Positions 18,934 through 30,712 of a stretch of DNA of 64,000 nt are shown here, piece after piece. Source of the stretch: Brachyspira suanatina. GTDB lineage: Bacteria; Spirochaetota; Brachyspiria; Brachyspirales; Brachyspiraceae. Made by a program: the position numbers and the translations under genes. Position 1 is the stretch's first letter. Each line of letters starts with the position of its first letter. The stretch spans positions 45,625 through 109,624 of the forward strand of contig NZ_CVLB01000002.1 in assembly GCF_001049755.1 (NCBI RefSeq), in the 5' to 3' direction. A model generated the notes under the pieces. It searched no databases, had not been told where the DNA came from, and was given only the letters and a program-made list of their open reading frames with translations.

Positions 18934-19401
18934 TTATTTAAAACTTCTGTCTATATCAAGTTCTCTTAAAGTTCTAATCATCTGCATTTCCATTTCTATT
19001 CTAAAATTATCATTAACAGCACTATTTATAGCATTATTATTAGGATTTCTCTGATGCATTTGAGATTTAATAGTAGAATTATTTACTCTCATCTGATTTT
19101 CAAGCATTCTGTATCTAGGAGAATATCTGCCATCTATATCTCTTAATTTCTGTCTGTCCCAATAGCTCATATAACCGCTTCCGAACCTGTAAAATCTTCC
19201 ATTCCTATAATATGTTTTAGTATATCCCGGATTTGAAAATCTTGGTGTTGATAAATCATTTTTATAAGGATAAACAGGTATAGCATTCTTTGTTGTTTGC
19301 GGAATAAAAGGTCTTACATTCCCAACCCTAGGAGTCGGAGAATAACGATATTGTGAAAAAACCAAGCTTGCAACAGTTAAAAATATTAAAAATATTTTCA
19401 T
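18934..19401 (-). CDS. Small exported protein, Spy/CpxP-like C-terminus
   Basis: 155 residues. Signal peptide MKIFLIFLTVASLVFSQ, then a basic, Pro/Arg/Tyr-rich region to about residue 75, then a helical end (about 85-155) with NNAINSAVNDNFRIEMEMQM, which resembles the last part of the neighbouring Gly-Tyr-rich protein and of Spy/CpxP-type periplasmic chaperone helices. A strong AGGAGGG precedes the ATG. It is downstream of that neighbour but has a terminator in between, so it likely has its own promoter. A role in envelope stress or metal handling is inference from similarity only. Confidence 0.65.
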   Translation of the reverse strand: MKIFLIFLTVASLVFSQYRYSPTPRVGNVRPFIPQTTKNAIPVYPYKNDLSTPRFSNPGYTKTYYRNGRFYRFGSGYMSYWDRQKLRDIDGRYSPRYRMLENQMRVNNSTIKSQMHQRNPNNNAINSAVNDNFRIEMEMQMIRTLRELDIDRSFK

Positions 19402-19459
19402 ATATACCCTCCTAATTATTTTATATAATTATTATATAACTATTATATAATAAAGCAAT

Positions 19460-19498
19460 ATCAAAAAATAAGCCCCGCATAATAAATATCATGCGGGG
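19460..19498 (-). terminator. Rho-independent terminator on the minus strand
   Basis: Eight-base GC-rich perfect stem CCCCGCAT / ATGCGGGG with a ten-base loop and T-rich tail on the minus strand, 25 bases after the stop of the Gly-Tyr-rich gene. Confidence 0.85.
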
Positions 19499-19522
19499 TA
19501 TAAAGTTGAGCGATTAAAAAAA

Positions 19523-20035
19523 TTATTTATTTTGGTATACTTTGTCTATTTCTAAAAAACACTGACTTCTTAATTTTTGTAAGTCTGCTGAAGCTTTACT
19601 TCTAGCATCTATTGCAGCATTAATTGCATTTTGATCTGGAGTTTCTTTTCTCATTTCAGCGTTTATGTTTTGTGTTTGATTATATATTTCCATTCTTAAA
19701 CTATCCATTTGAGGGAAATATTTATCTTGTATGCTTCTTACTTGATCAATTTGCTCTTGAGTAAGTGCAGCACCATAATATCCGTAACCTCTTCCATATC
19801 CAGCACCATATCCTCTGCCGTATCCGCATCCGCCTCTTCCGTAACCTCTACCATAGCCGCATCCATAACCATCGGCATATCCATAACCTCTTCTGTGTCC
19901 TCTTCCATAACCATCACCGTATCCGTAACCTGCACCATAACCTCTGCCATATTGAGCGAATAATGATACTGAACCTAAAACCATAATTGCTATTGAAATT
20001 AATATTACTGCTTTTTTACTTATTTTGTTTTTCAT
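19523..20035 (-). CDS. Gly-Tyr-rich exported protein with Spy/CpxP-like helix pair
   Basis: 170 residues. A signal peptide ends at about A27 (SLFAQ). Residues 29-88 are a low-complexity tract of repeated GYGRGYGAGY-type units with a few R, D, H and C. From LTQEQ (91-95) to the end is a helical region with the LTxxQ start and hairpin spacing of Spy/CpxP/ZraP-type periplasmic proteins, which act as chaperones or metal sensors in other bacteria. The Gly-Tyr tract is not part of that family and could be a disordered, surface-adhesive or metal-binding segment; this is inference. Its gene lies 49 bases after the small related gene that has the ECF-type promoter, so both are probably one operon. Repeats make antisense open frames here that are not genes. 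Confidence 0.8.
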   Translation of the reverse strand: MKNKISKKAVILISIAIMVLGSVSLFAQYGRGYGAGYGYGDGYGRGHRRGYGYADGYGCGYGRGYGRGGCGYGRGYGAGYGRGYGYYGAALTQEQIDQVRSIQDKYFPQMDSLRMEIYNQTQNINAEMRKETPDQNAINAAIDARSKASADLQKLRSQCFLEIDKVYQNK

Positions 20036-20084
20036 AATTGTTTTCTCCTTTTAATTTATATATTTTCTTAAATTATTATGCTAA

Positions 20085-20261
20085 TTAATTATAGTAATAA
20101 CATCCGTTATTATTGCCTCTGTTATAATAATTGTTATTATAACCGCAAGAGTTTCCTCTATTTCTTCCATTTCCATAACCTCTGCCATACTGGGCGAATA
20201 AAGACACTGAAGCAAAAATCATTATTAATGCTGAAATAAAAATTATAATACCTTTTCTCAT
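20085..20261 (-). CDS. Small exported Gly-Tyr-Asn-rich protein (58 residues)
   Basis: A short gene not covered by longer frames. It begins MRKGIIIFISALIMIFASVS, a signal peptide ending LFAQ, directly followed by YGRGYGNGRNRGNS and a Tyr/Asn/Cys-rich tail ending CYYYN. The signal peptide and the QYGRGYG junction match the larger neighbour, so this is a truncated or minimal paralogue lacking the helical domain. AGGAG lies seven bases before the ATG and an ECF-type promoter lies 50 bases upstream, both supporting expression. Function unknown. Confidence 0.75.
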   Translation of the reverse strand: MRKGIIIFISALIMIFASVSLFAQYGRGYGNGRNRGNSCGYNNNYYNRGNNNGCYYYN

Positions 20262-20310
20262 ATATTTTCTCCTGTTTTTTATTTTTTATCATTTTGTTTT
20301 CTTATGCCTT

Positions 20311-20340
20311 ATTAGACGATGATAAAAATAAAAAGTTCCC
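20311..20340 (-). promoter_or_regulatory. ECF sigma factor-type promoter
   Basis: On the minus strand, GGGAAC (20335-20340), 16 bases, CGTCTAAT (20311-20318). GGAAC and CGTC are the classical elements recognised by ECF sigma factors. The same two elements with identical spacing occur at 60179-60208 before another small exported-protein gene. Confidence 0.7.
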
Positions 20341-20404
20341 GAAAAAATATAAATTTATTAAAAAAATTGAATTTTTTTATATACTAAGGGCATGTATATG
20401 TAAT

Positions 20405-21262
20405 TTACTTAATTTTTTTATATAATTTCTTTATTAATCCTATTTTTCCAAAGCATATATAGTAGAATAATGCCAATATTAACACCACAGGAACGGCAAC
20501 AGCTGTGAAACCTACCAAAAAGAATAATATGCCTGAGAAAAATTCTTTCAAAAATGAAATTAAATTCAAATATTTATTATATATATTTGTATTACTTTTT
20601 ATTGCTTCCGGATTTGATATATTTAAAGTTACTCTTGAATAATCAACAGATGACTGAAGATTCTTTAAATTTCCTTTCATACTTTCTATTTCATAAGTTA
20701 AATTATTGATTCTATCTTCTACTTTTAGTATTTCATCAATATTTTTAGCTTCTCTTAAATAATTTCTTAATTTTTCTAAAAGTACTTCCCTATTTTTTAT
20801 CCTATTTTCTGTATCATAATAAGCTTCTGTAACGTCCTGAGTATTTATATTTTTATTTTCAACTTTTTCATTTTGTTCTATGAAATCTATAAAGGTATAA
20901 AGATTTTCTTTAGGTATTCTTATATTAAGATAATATCTATTTTTAGAAGATTCAACATTATCAAAATATCCATTATATTCTTTTAATTTCTCTTCTATGG
21001 ATTTATAGCTTTTTTCTACATCTTTTGAATTAACTCTTATATCAACTGAAACTATTAATTTTCTTTCTACAGCTGCCACATTTGAATCAGCATAGTCTGA
21101 TACAGTACTTTCTTCTTCCATTCTGGCCTGAGGAGCAGGAGGCGGAGCAGATACTCCTGAAGTTGCAGCTAAAAAATTAATATTTTGCTCGGAAGATCCG
21201 CTTTTACCACCGCAAGATAAAAATAATAAAAATGTAAAGATTATAAATATAAATTTTTTCAT
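20405..21262 (-). CDS. DUF4349 domain lipoprotein
   Basis: 285 residues. Lipoprotein signal MKKFIFIIFTFLLFLSCGG with lipidated C17, a Pro/Ala-rich tether, then a DUF4349 domain: a beta-alpha part (RKLIVSVDIRVNSKDVEKSY, then YYLNIRIPKENL), a long coiled coil (about 135-200), strands with SRVTLNIS, and a C-terminal membrane helix at about 240-270 followed by a basic tail. A membrane anchor at each end would hold the coiled coil across the periplasm. The family's role is unknown. GGGGG lies nine bases before the ATG. Confidence 0.82.
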   Translation of the reverse strand: MKKFIFIIFTFLLFLSCGGKSGSSEQNINFLAATSGVSAPPPAPQARMEEESTVSDYADSNVAAVERKLIVSVDIRVNSKDVEKSYKSIEEKLKEYNGYFDNVESSKNRYYLNIRIPKENLYTFIDFIEQNEKVENKNINTQDVTEAYYDTENRIKNREVLLEKLRNYLREAKNIDEILKVEDRINNLTYEIESMKGNLKNLQSSVDYSRVTLNISNPEAIKSNTNIYNKYLNLISFLKEFFSGILFFLVGFTAVAVPVVLILALFYYICFGKIGLIKKLYKKIK

Positions 21263-21347
21263 ATAATTACCCCCAAAAAATCATTTAATATAATAATGAT
21301 ATTATAACGAATTATTTTTTCAAGCTGTATTTTATATAAAAAGTATT

Positions 21348-21929
21348 TTATTTATTGTTACTTATATCTTTTAAATTATTTTTATCACAGTATACTATAT
21401 TAGTATTAGGATTCAATTTCAAAACTTTATTATAATCTTTTATAGCCTCTTCATAAAGCCCTATATTATACTTAGCATTAGCCCTATTATGATAGGCAAG
21501 TTCATTATCAGGTTTTAATTCAATAGCCTTATTATAATCTTCTATAGCATCATAATACAAACCCAAATTATATTTTGCATTTCCTCTGTTATTATATGCC
21601 CATACATAATTTGGATTAAATTCTATAAACTTATTATAATCTCTTATAGACTCTTCAAATAAACCCAATTGAAATTTAGATAATGCCCTTAAATAATACA
21701 TTTTCTCATCATTTGGATTTAATTCAATGGCTTTGTTATAATCATATATAGCATTTTCATAGAGTTTTAACTCCTGATTGGCAAGTCCTCTTATATAATA
21801 TATTTCACTATCCGAACAGTTTATAAAATCATTAAGAAAATTATTGATTATATCTACAACATCTTTATAAAGTGAAAGATTAAATTTCTGTTTAACTAAA
21901 TTCTTTATATCAATTAAATTATCATTCAT
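21348..21929 (-). CDS. TPR repeat protein
   Basis: 193 residues with about four tetratricopeptide repeats from residue 40 to 180, each of the form 'Y.RG.AK..LG.YEEAI.DYNKAIELNPN'-like; for example LYEEAIKDYNKVLKLNPN near the end. No signal peptide. TPRs make protein-binding solenoids; the partner is unknown. It starts 12 bases after the stop of a chemoreceptor gene on the same strand, so it may be co-transcribed with it and could be a chemotaxis accessory, but that is only positional. Confidence 0.85.
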   Translation of the reverse strand: MNDNLIDIKNLVKQKFNLSLYKDVVDIINNFLNDFINCSDSEIYYIRGLANQELKLYENAIYDYNKAIELNPNDEKMYYLRALSKFQLGLFEESIRDYNKFIEFNPNYVWAYNNRGNAKYNLGLYYDAIEDYNKAIELKPDNELAYHNRANAKYNIGLYEEAIKDYNKVLKLNPNTNIVYCDKNNLKDISNNK

Positions 21930-21941
21930 AAAATATAGCCA

Positions 21942-23783
21942 TTATGATATATTAAAGAATTTTATACTTTCTTCTAAAAACTTAGCTTTATCAAATAATC
22001 TCTTAGATAATTCGCTTGATTCCTCAGCCAAAGCAGCATTTTGAGTAGTAGCACTTTCTATACTATTTATAGCAATACTTATTTGAGAAACTCCTGCCTC
22101 TTGTTCTAATGATGTAGAAGTTATACTCTGCATTAAATCAGAAGTTCCGGATACTTTATCCTGCAATTGAATAAATATTTCCTGAGATTCCCTTGCAGTA
22201 TTTGTAGCAGTATCTATTTTTTCAGCGGTATTATCAACAAGAGAAGTAATATCTTTAACAGATGTTTGAGTAGTTTGTGCCAAATTCCTAACCTCGCTTG
22301 CTACAACAGCAAAACCTTTTCCTTGAGTACCAGCACGGGCAGCCTCTACCGAAGCATTAAGAGCAAGTATATTAGTTTGAAATGCTATATCTTCAATAAT
22401 CTTTGTAATATCTTTAATCTTATCGCTAGCCTGATGTACTTCTTCTATACTAGAAACTGTTTGTGCTATTATATTGGCAGCTCCTTCAATATGTGTCATA
22501 GATTCAGACATCATATTTTTACCGGATACAGAATTATCAGCAGATGCTTTAATAGTAGAAACTATTTCCTCCAAACTTGAAGCTGTTTCTTCCAAACTAG
22601 ATGCTTGAGAATCAGTTCTGCTTGAAAGTTCAACACTGCTTTCCATCATTCTCTGAGAAGCTAAAACTATTTCATTTGATGCATCATTAACATTGCTTAC
22701 AACCTCAGCTAATTTCTTACTCATAATATTAAATGCTTTCTCTAACTCTCCGAATTCATCTTTTCTATAATTAGTTTCAGATTTAAGTTCTATATTTCCT
22801 TCAGATATTCTATTTGCCTTTTTCATCAAAACACTTAAAGGACTCATAGTTTTTGTGATATATGAAACCGAAAATAAATTAACAAATATTATAGACAATA
22901 TACAAACTATTATAGCTATTCTAACCATACTTATATTTTCAGCATATATAACATTATCATCTGTTGCCATAGATAATATCCAAGGCATAGTATTCATTCT
23001 TGTATAAATTGCTGTTCTCTTTTCACCATTAGTATCAGAAATATATTTTAATGTACCATTATCTTTGTTAGATTTTATAACTTCATCATAGCTTTTATTT
23101 GCTGAAGTATTTATTTGATTTCTAGTATCAAGCGAAATATTTCTTTGATAATCAATTGCAAATAGTCTTCCTGTTTCTGGAAGCTGCAATTCTCCTAATT
23201 TTGCTCCTAAAGCATCCCAATTAAGAATCATATACACTGTTCCAACTAACACATTATTAGTTTTAACTCCTGCAATGATTGCTAAAGTCATATTATCACT
23301 TATAGTTGATTTTATTACTTTTGTATCATAAGCAACATCATAATTATTTTTTACAAAATTATCCCAAATGCCTGGTCTTAGCTCTTTTATACTTCTTCCT
23401 AAATTGATACTTTTTGTATTTTGCAAAGTAATACCATTTACATCAGTAACCCCAATATCCAAAGAATATTTATTTATAGCTTCAAACTGTTTCAATGTAT
23501 CTATTAATGCTACAGCTTCTTCAGGAGTTTGAGTACCAGATAAATAGTTAATAATAGAAGGCGTAATAGAATATGTTTTTATTAAAGTATTGTTTTCTTC
23601 AAACCATGTATCCAGCATAGATTTATAACCTTCTATAGTATTATTATATCCAGCATATGTAGATTTTGTTATACCTACATAAGATTTATATGATAATATT
23701 ATTATTGTTATTATAAGAAGTATTGTTGTAATAATACTTATAGTCAATGGCATCTTAAATCTTATAGAACTAGTCTTTTTCAT
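21942..23783 (-). CDS. Methyl-accepting chemotaxis protein
   Basis: 613 residues from the ATG at 23783, which has AGAGGAT eight bases upstream; the frame extends 16 codons further but without such a site. Layout: membrane helix at about 10-32, a periplasmic Cache-type sensing domain to about 280, second membrane helix about 284-306, HAMP to about 360, then the signalling hairpin. The hairpin tip [20 protein letters not shown] is the near-invariant CheA/CheW contact site. The periplasmic domain differs clearly from the two rightward receptors, so ligands probably differ. No C-terminal CheR-docking pentapeptide is seen. Confidence 0.93.
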   Translation of the reverse strand: MKKTSSIRFKMPLTISIITTILLIITIIILSYKSYVGITKSTYAGYNNTIEGYKSMLDTWFEENNTLIKTYSITPSIINYLSGTQTPEEAVALIDTLKQFEAINKYSLDIGVTDVNGITLQNTKSINLGRSIKELRPGIWDNFVKNNYDVAYDTKVIKSTISDNMTLAIIAGVKTNNVLVGTVYMILNWDALGAKLGELQLPETGRLFAIDYQRNISLDTRNQINTSANKSYDEVIKSNKDNGTLKYISDTNGEKRTAIYTRMNTMPWILSMATDDNVIYAENISMVRIAIIVCILSIIFVNLFSVSYITKTMSPLSVLMKKANRISEGNIELKSETNYRKDEFGELEKAFNIMSKKLAEVVSNVNDASNEIVLASQRMMESSVELSSRTDSQASSLEETASSLEEIVSTIKASADNSVSGKNMMSESMTHIEGAANIIAQTVSSIEEVHQASDKIKDITKIIEDIAFQTNILALNASVEAARAGTQGKGFAVVASEVRNLAQTTQTSVKDITSLVDNTAEKIDTATNTARESQEIFIQLQDKVSGTSDLMQSITSTSLEQEAGVSQISIAINSIESATTQNAALAEESSELSKRLFDKAKFLEESIKFFNIS

Positions 23784-24011
23784 GGCATTAGATCCTCTAA
23801 AATTTAATATTTTATAAAAATAGTTTAACACTTATTACAAAATTTATATATACAAATTTATCGTTTTTTTATATAAAAAATTCAATTAATATATAAATTT
23901 ATTTGATTTTTAATTAGTATTTATATATTTTTATAATATTAGTATTCTTTAATTAAGAAATTTATTTTATAAAGCATTTACAATTAATAAATACTATATT
24001 ATGATGTTAAT

Positions 24012-24428
24012 ATGAAAACTAATATAAAGAATAAATTAAAAAAAATTATAAGCTTTATACCTATGTTTATAATTATTATTTTAATACTATGGTATAAATC
24101 TCCAATAAATGGAATAAAATGCTATCCTGAAAGCGTATCAAAAATAGATATGAATTATAATGGAAAATCTATAATTGTAACCAATACTAATGATATAAAT
24201 TTCATAATAAAAAGTTTGAATAGTATATCTTTAAATAAATCAATATTAAAAATAAATAAATCTAAAATCGGATTCATAATAAATATACATTCAACTAATA
24301 AAAACATGATTAATAATTTAATTATATATTCAGCTGAAGCAGCTTCTATAGGAAATTTTTATTATACCGATAAAAATACAATGTTACCTTATGAATATAT
24401 AAAAAATTTGTACACTAATGTAAATTAG
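24012..24428 (+). CDS. Membrane-anchored hypothetical protein
   Basis: 138 residues with one N-terminal membrane segment (about 13-29) and a small extracytoplasmic domain rich in Ile, Asn and Lys. No motif recognised. No convincing ribosome binding site. It lies alone in front of the chemoreceptor pair. Composition is normal for the window, so it is likely real, but evidence is limited to the frame and the membrane segment. Confidence 0.5.
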   Translation: MKTNIKNKLKKIISFIPMFIIIILILWYKSPINGIKCYPESVSKIDMNYNGKSIIVTNTNDINFIIKSLNSISLNKSILKINKSKIGFIINIHSTNKNMINNLIIYSAEAASIGNFYYTDKNTMLPYEYIKNLYTNVN

Positions 24429-24533
24429 ATTCAAATATATGTAAAAAAAATATAACACTTTTTTTTAAAATTAGGTATAATTAAAAAGTATAGTTTAAAT
24501 AAAATAATTTTTTGAATCTGGAGAAGATAAGTC

Positions 24534-26379
24534 ATGAAAAAACTTCAAAGCTTAAGAGTGAAGATGCCTCTCATCATTATTTCTATGGTTACTTTCTTTA
24601 TTGTAGCATTAATAGTAATAACAGAAATAAAAGCATCCGATGCCATAAAAAATGCTACATATACTGGATATAACAACACAGTTATGGGCTTTGCATCACT
24701 TATAGATACTTGGTTTGATGATCAATTGGTTATAGCAAGCATATACGGAACTTCTGAAGAATTAATAAGATATTTGCAGTTAAGAACAGAAGATTTAAGA
24801 AATATAGCTTTAAATAATCTAAAAAAATTTAAATCATTAAATGAATATGCTATAAATATAGGCTTATCAGATTCTAATGGAATAGTATTGATCGATTCAG
24901 ATAACCCTGATCTAGTAAATCAAAATGTTTTTAATATACATCCAGATTTAAAAAATAAAATAAATGGTAACTCTAAAGGAGTATTCGGAGAAAATATTAC
25001 TCACTCTCTTACAACTGGCGGATGGTCTTTAATACTGCTAGAAAAAGTTACTGATGGTAATAATCAGCTTATTGGATATTTATATGTTATGCTTGACTGG
25101 TCTACTTTGAATAAAAATCACATAGAACCTCTTGTAATAGGTAAAACAGGAAGTATGTTTGCTATTGATAAAAATTTAATAATAAAAATACATAGTAAAA
25201 CAGAAAATATAAATCAGCCTGCTCCTGCTCAATTTAAAGATGCTTTCAACTTGGGAAAAGGAATATTAAGTTATGATTTCAATGGTGAAAGCAGAGTTTC
25301 ATCAGTTATGACATTAAAATCACAGCCTTGGGTATTGGGTATATCTGTAACAGAAGCTGAAATATATGAAGCTAACAGAATACTTATGCTTATGATGATA
25401 GTAATATCTCTTATAGCTATAGTTATAATATCAGTATTTATATCTATATTTATTATGTCTATAACAAAACCATTACATTTATTAGTAGGTGTTGCTAAAG
25501 AAATAGCAGATGGAGATTTAAGAACTACAAAACAAAAAATTAAAAGAAAAGATGAACTTGGAGAATTATCAGATGCATTTGTTGCTATGAGAAAAAAATT
25601 AGTAGATACTATAATGACTGTTGAAGAATCTGCAAATAATATTACAATGGCTGCAAAAGAATTATCTGAACAAAATACAGATTTAGCACATAGAACAGAA
25701 AGTCAGGCAGCAAGTATTGAGGAAACTTCTGCCTCTATGACAGAAATTTCTGCAACAATAAGAGACTCTGCTGAACACTCTATAAATGGAAGTAAAATGA
25801 TATTAGATTCTAAATCATCTGTAGAGAATGCTGGAAATATTATATCTGAAACAACTACAAATATAGAAGAAGTTCATGATGCAAGTTCTAAAATTAAGGA
25901 TATAACAAAAATAATTGAAGATATAGCATTCCAAACTAATATACTTGCTCTTAATGCTTCAGTAGAGGCTGCACGTGCCGGAGAACAAGGTAAAGGATTT
26001 GCTGTTGTAGCTGCTGAAGTAAGAAACTTGGCTCAAACTACTCAAACTTCAGTAAAAAGCATTACAGATTTGATTGAAAATGTTTATGAAAAGATAGATA
26101 AATACAGGGACAGCAAGAGAATCTCAGGAAATATTTATAGAAATACAGAATAAAATAGACGATGCTTCTAAAATTATGCAAGGAATAAGCAACAGTGCGG
26201 TTGAACAGCAAAATGGTATAGATCAGGTAAAAATAGCAATAGCAGAAATGGATTCTACAACTCAGAAAAATGCTGCATTAGTAGAAGAAGCTACTGCATC
26301 TGCTGAATTATTATTCGCTCAGTCTAAAGAATTAATGGATGCTATACACTTATTCAAACTTCCTGATGGAACTAAATAA
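24534..26379 (+). pseudogene. Methyl-accepting chemotaxis protein, frameshifted near the 3' end
   Basis: Two frames together make one chemoreceptor: codons from 24534 to about 26100 and the rest from about 26102 to 26379. Comparison with the neighbour at 26668 shows where: the neighbour reads GATAAAGCAACAGGAACAGC while here it is GATAAATACAGGGACAGC, two bases short. Restoring two bases gives about 615 residues, against 613 in the neighbour. The present frame ends after 539 residues with an unrelated tail. Membrane segments, Cache-type domain, HAMP and hairpin tip ([20 protein letters not shown]) are intact, but most of the returning helix of the signalling hairpin is lost, which should stop kinase control. 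GGAG precedes the start. A sequencing error cannot be excluded. Confidence 0.85.
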
Positions 26380-26398
26380 GTAAATTATAAAATATAAA

Positions 26399-26440
26399 AA
26401 AATACCTCATACTTTTATTTAGGGTATGGGGTATTTTTAT
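26399..26440 (+). terminator. Rho-independent terminator
   Basis: Eleven-base stem ATACCTCATAC / GTATGGGGTAT (one G-T pair), 11-base loop, then a T run, 22 bases after the stop of the frameshifted chemoreceptor. Confidence 0.8.
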
Positions 26441-26667
26441 TTTAAACATATTATATAATCAAATATTATACAAATAAAATATATATTGAAATAAAAAATC
26501 ACAATATATGTATTAAATGTACAATACTATATAAGAAAATCTTAAATATTACAATATCTTTACCATTTTTTACCTATTTTTACATAAAAACATAATATGC
26601 TTTATTATTCAATATTATTTATATAGTTATATAACTATACAAATAAAAATTATGAGGTTAATATTTT

Positions 26668-28509
26668 ATGAACAAACTCAAAAGCTTGAAAGTGAAAATA
26701 CCCCTAACAATCATTTCTGTAGTAGTAGTATTTATAGCGGCATTAATTGTAATAACTGATATAAAAGCTTCAGAAAGTCTTAAAAAAACGGCATTAGACG
26801 GATATAATAATATTGTTTTCGGATATGCTTCTCTAATAGATACATGGTTTGATGAACAAATAATTATAGCAGAAACTTATGGATCAAATAAAGAATTAAT
26901 GGATTATCTAAAAAATGGCAGTGAAGCAGAAAAAGAAGCAGCTTATAATAGACTAAAAAAAATACAGTCAATAAATAAATATGCTATTAACATAGGATTA
27001 ACTGATATCAATGGCAATATAACATTAGATTCAACTGATGAAAATTACATAGGTAAAAGCATTTTTGATTTCAATGCTGATTTAAAAGATAAATTAAATT
27101 CTGATAAAAATACTATATTCTCCGAAGAAATAACAAAATCTTCTGTAACAGATAATTGGTCTTTAACTTTAATTGAAAAAGTATTTGATGATAATAATCA
27201 ATTAATAGGACATCTTTATATTATTTTCGACTGGGCTAAATTTAATATACAGCATGTGGAGCCTTTAGTTGTTGGAAAAACTGGCAATATGTTTATGATA
27301 GATAATAATTTAATTTGTAAGATACATAGTAAAACTCAATATATAAATATTTCAGCACCTTCTGAATTAAAAGGAGGATTCGATTTAGGAAAAGGAGTTT
27401 TCCATTATGTTTGGGAAAATGAAAAAAGAGTATCATCTGTAATTACATTAAAAACTTTACCTTGGGTACTTGGAATATCAGTAACTGAAAAAGAAATTTA
27501 TGAACAAAATCAAATACTTCTAATTATAATAATATCAATATCATCAGCAGCTATATTAATATTATCTGCATTCATATTCTTATTCATAAAATCTATAACA
27601 AAACCATTAGACATATTAGTAAATTCAGCAAAAGAAATAGCAAGCGGAGATTTGAGAAACACAAAAGAAAGCATACATCGTGAAGATGAATTAGGAGAAT
27701 TATCCAATGCATTTACATATATGAGAAATAAATTAGTTGATACTATAAAAGAAGTAGAAATTTCAGCAAACAATATCAGCACGGTTGCTAAAGGTTTATC
27801 TGAACAAAATAATAATTTATCAAATAGAACAGAAAGCCAAGCAGCAAGTATAGAAGAAACTTCAGCATCTATGAATGAAATAACAGCTACTATAAAAGAT
27901 TCTGCGGATAATTCTATAAATGGAAATAAAATGATATTGGATGCAAAATATTCTATAGAAAATGCTGGAAATATAATCTTAGAAACTACTTCAAGCATAG
28001 AAGAAGTAAATGAAGCAAGCTATAAAATAAAAGATATTACAAAAATAATTGAAGATATAGCATTTCAAACTAATATACTCGCTCTTAATGCTTCTGTAGA
28101 GGCAGCACGTGCCGGAGAACAAGGAAAAGGTTTCTCTGTAGTTGCAAGCGAGGTAAGAAATCTTGCTCAAACTACACAAACCTCAGTAAAAAGCATATCA
28201 GAGTTAATTGAAAATGTATCTGATAAAATAGATAAAGCAACAGGAACAGCAAGAGAATCTCAAAAAATATTTGTAGATGTTCAAAATAAAATCAATAAAG
28301 CTTCAAAAATTATGAAAGATATAAGTCAAAATGCAGTAGAACAGCAGAATGGTGTAGATCAAGTAAAAATAGCCATTTCTCAAATGGATTCTGACACACA
28401 GAAGAATGCTTCTTTAGTAGAAGATGCAGCATCTTCAGCTAAAACATTGTTTAATCAATCAGAAAAGCTTATGGAAACTGTACATTTATTCAAGCTTCCT
28501 GTAAAATAA
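26668..28509 (+). CDS. Methyl-accepting chemotaxis protein
   Basis: 613 residues; intact paralogue of the preceding gene, similar over the whole length including the sensing domain (both contain a WSL...EKV..DNNQLIG segment), so the two arose by tandem duplication and may bind related ligands. Layout: membrane helix at about 12-32, Cache-type periplasmic domain, membrane helix about 283-305, HAMP, and signalling hairpin with [20 protein letters not shown] at the tip. GAGG precedes the ATG by ten bases. Confidence 0.95.
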   Translation: MNKLKSLKVKIPLTIISVVVVFIAALIVITDIKASESLKKTALDGYNNIVFGYASLIDTWFDEQIIIAETYGSNKELMDYLKNGSEAEKEAAYNRLKKIQSINKYAINIGLTDINGNITLDSTDENYIGKSIFDFNADLKDKLNSDKNTIFSEEITKSSVTDNWSLTLIEKVFDDNNQLIGHLYIIFDWAKFNIQHVEPLVVGKTGNMFMIDNNLICKIHSKTQYINISAPSELKGGFDLGKGVFHYVWENEKRVSSVITLKTLPWVLGISVTEKEIYEQNQILLIIIISISSAAILILSAFIFLFIKSITKPLDILVNSAKEIASGDLRNTKESIHREDELGELSNAFTYMRNKLVDTIKEVEISANNISTVAKGLSEQNNNLSNRTESQAASIEETSASMNEITATIKDSADNSINGNKMILDAKYSIENAGNIILETTSSIEEVNEASYKIKDITKIIEDIAFQTNILALNASVEAARAGEQGKGFSVVASEVRNLAQTTQTSVKSISELIENVSDKIDKATGTARESQKIFVDVQNKINKASKIMKDISQNAVEQQNGVDQVKIAISQMDSDTQKNASLVEDAASSAKTLFNQSEKLMETVHLFKLPVK

Positions 28510-28567
28510 TGCTTAATATTTGAAAACTATATATTTATACATTTGATATTTATTGATTTTCGTATAA

Positions 28568-29719
<1,152 letters not shown>

Positions 29720-29790
29720 AAAATTTATTAGTTTACATATTTTACAAAAAGTTGTATTATATAACATAAAATAATTAAGCGAGTTTATTT

Positions 29791-30612
29791 ATGGCAGGTA
29801 AATACGATAAGCAATTAGCTAAATATAATGATATTTTATCTAAAAAACCAAATGATCCTTATGCTTTATCTATTCTAGCTAGAATAGCAATTAAAGAAAA
29901 TAGAATTGAGGATGCAGAGAACTATTATACTGCTATTTTATTAAAAATGCCTGATCATCCAGAATCATTATATATGATGGGCTTCATAAATATGAAAATA
30001 AATAAATATAGTGCTGCTGTAAAGTATTTCAAAAAGCTTTTAGAAAATGGTAAAGAAAATGTTTTTATATATGAATATTTATCTACAATGGATAAAAGTA
30101 ACAGAAGAGAATATTTAGAAAAAGCATTAGAATTATCAAAAAATATGAAAACAAGATCCAAAGATTATAAAAGATGTTCATATATAGCCTTCCAATCTTA
30201 TGCTTGGAAGGAATATGATATATCTTTTGAATATGCCAATTTAGCTTATGATGCTAAGCCTACAAATGATATTATTAATCTATTAGGATGTATATATCAT
30301 CATAATGAAGATTATGACAAGGCTCTTTCTCTTTTCCATGAAGTTAATGCTAATTATGAAAGCAAAAATCCTTATGTATTATGTAATATATCTTCATGCT
30401 ATAATAAAAAAAATAGTAATAAAATGGCTATAAGATATTTAGAAAAAGCTTTGGAAGTTAATAATAATGACAAAGTAATATACTATACTATAGGTTCTAT
30501 ATATGCTTCAACAGGAAATAAAAAATTAGCAATTGAAAATTTTGAAAATGCTTTAAAAATTAATAATAATTATGAAGAGGCAAGAAAGGCTTTGGAGGCT
30601 ATTAAAGAGTAA
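29791..30612 (+). CDS. TPR repeat protein
   Basis: 273 residues made of TPR-like helical pairs from about residue 10 to the end, with recognisable units such as ALSILARIAIKENRIEDAEN, PDHPESLYMMGFINMKINKY and a final KKLAIENFENALKINNNYEE. No signal peptide, so cytoplasmic. Probably a scaffold; partner unknown. It lies between tgt and the next hypothetical gene on the same strand. Confidence 0.8.
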   Translation: MAGKYDKQLAKYNDILSKKPNDPYALSILARIAIKENRIEDAENYYTAILLKMPDHPESLYMMGFINMKINKYSAAVKYFKKLLENGKENVFIYEYLSTMDKSNRREYLEKALELSKNMKTRSKDYKRCSYIAFQSYAWKEYDISFEYANLAYDAKPTNDIINLLGCIYHHNEDYDKALSLFHEVNANYESKNPYVLCNISSCYNKKNSNKMAIRYLEKALEVNNNDKVIYYTIGSIYASTGNKKLAIENFENALKINNNYEEARKALEAIKE

Positions 30613-30712
30613 TATTTTTATGTAAAAAAATAAATAAAAAACTTTCAATATTAGTCAATTTAGTATATTATAAATAACTAAAATATATAGTAATGAATGG
30701 GGTATTGCAACT

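Noticed and set aside
19750..19960. Possible tandem-repeat or CRISPR-like array
   Set aside because: The periodicity is that of Gly-Tyr codons in a coding frame; there are no unique spacers of constant size.
19709..19986. Long plus-strand and second minus-strand frames over the Gly-Tyr-rich gene
   Set aside because: They mirror the repeated codons of the true gene and give low-complexity Ser/Ile/Thr or His/Asn/Arg proteins without start signals.
26100..26180. Programmed frameshift in the chemoreceptor
   Set aside because: No slippery heptamer or downstream structure is seen, and the change is a two-base loss relative to the paralogue; a mutation or sequencing error is simpler.
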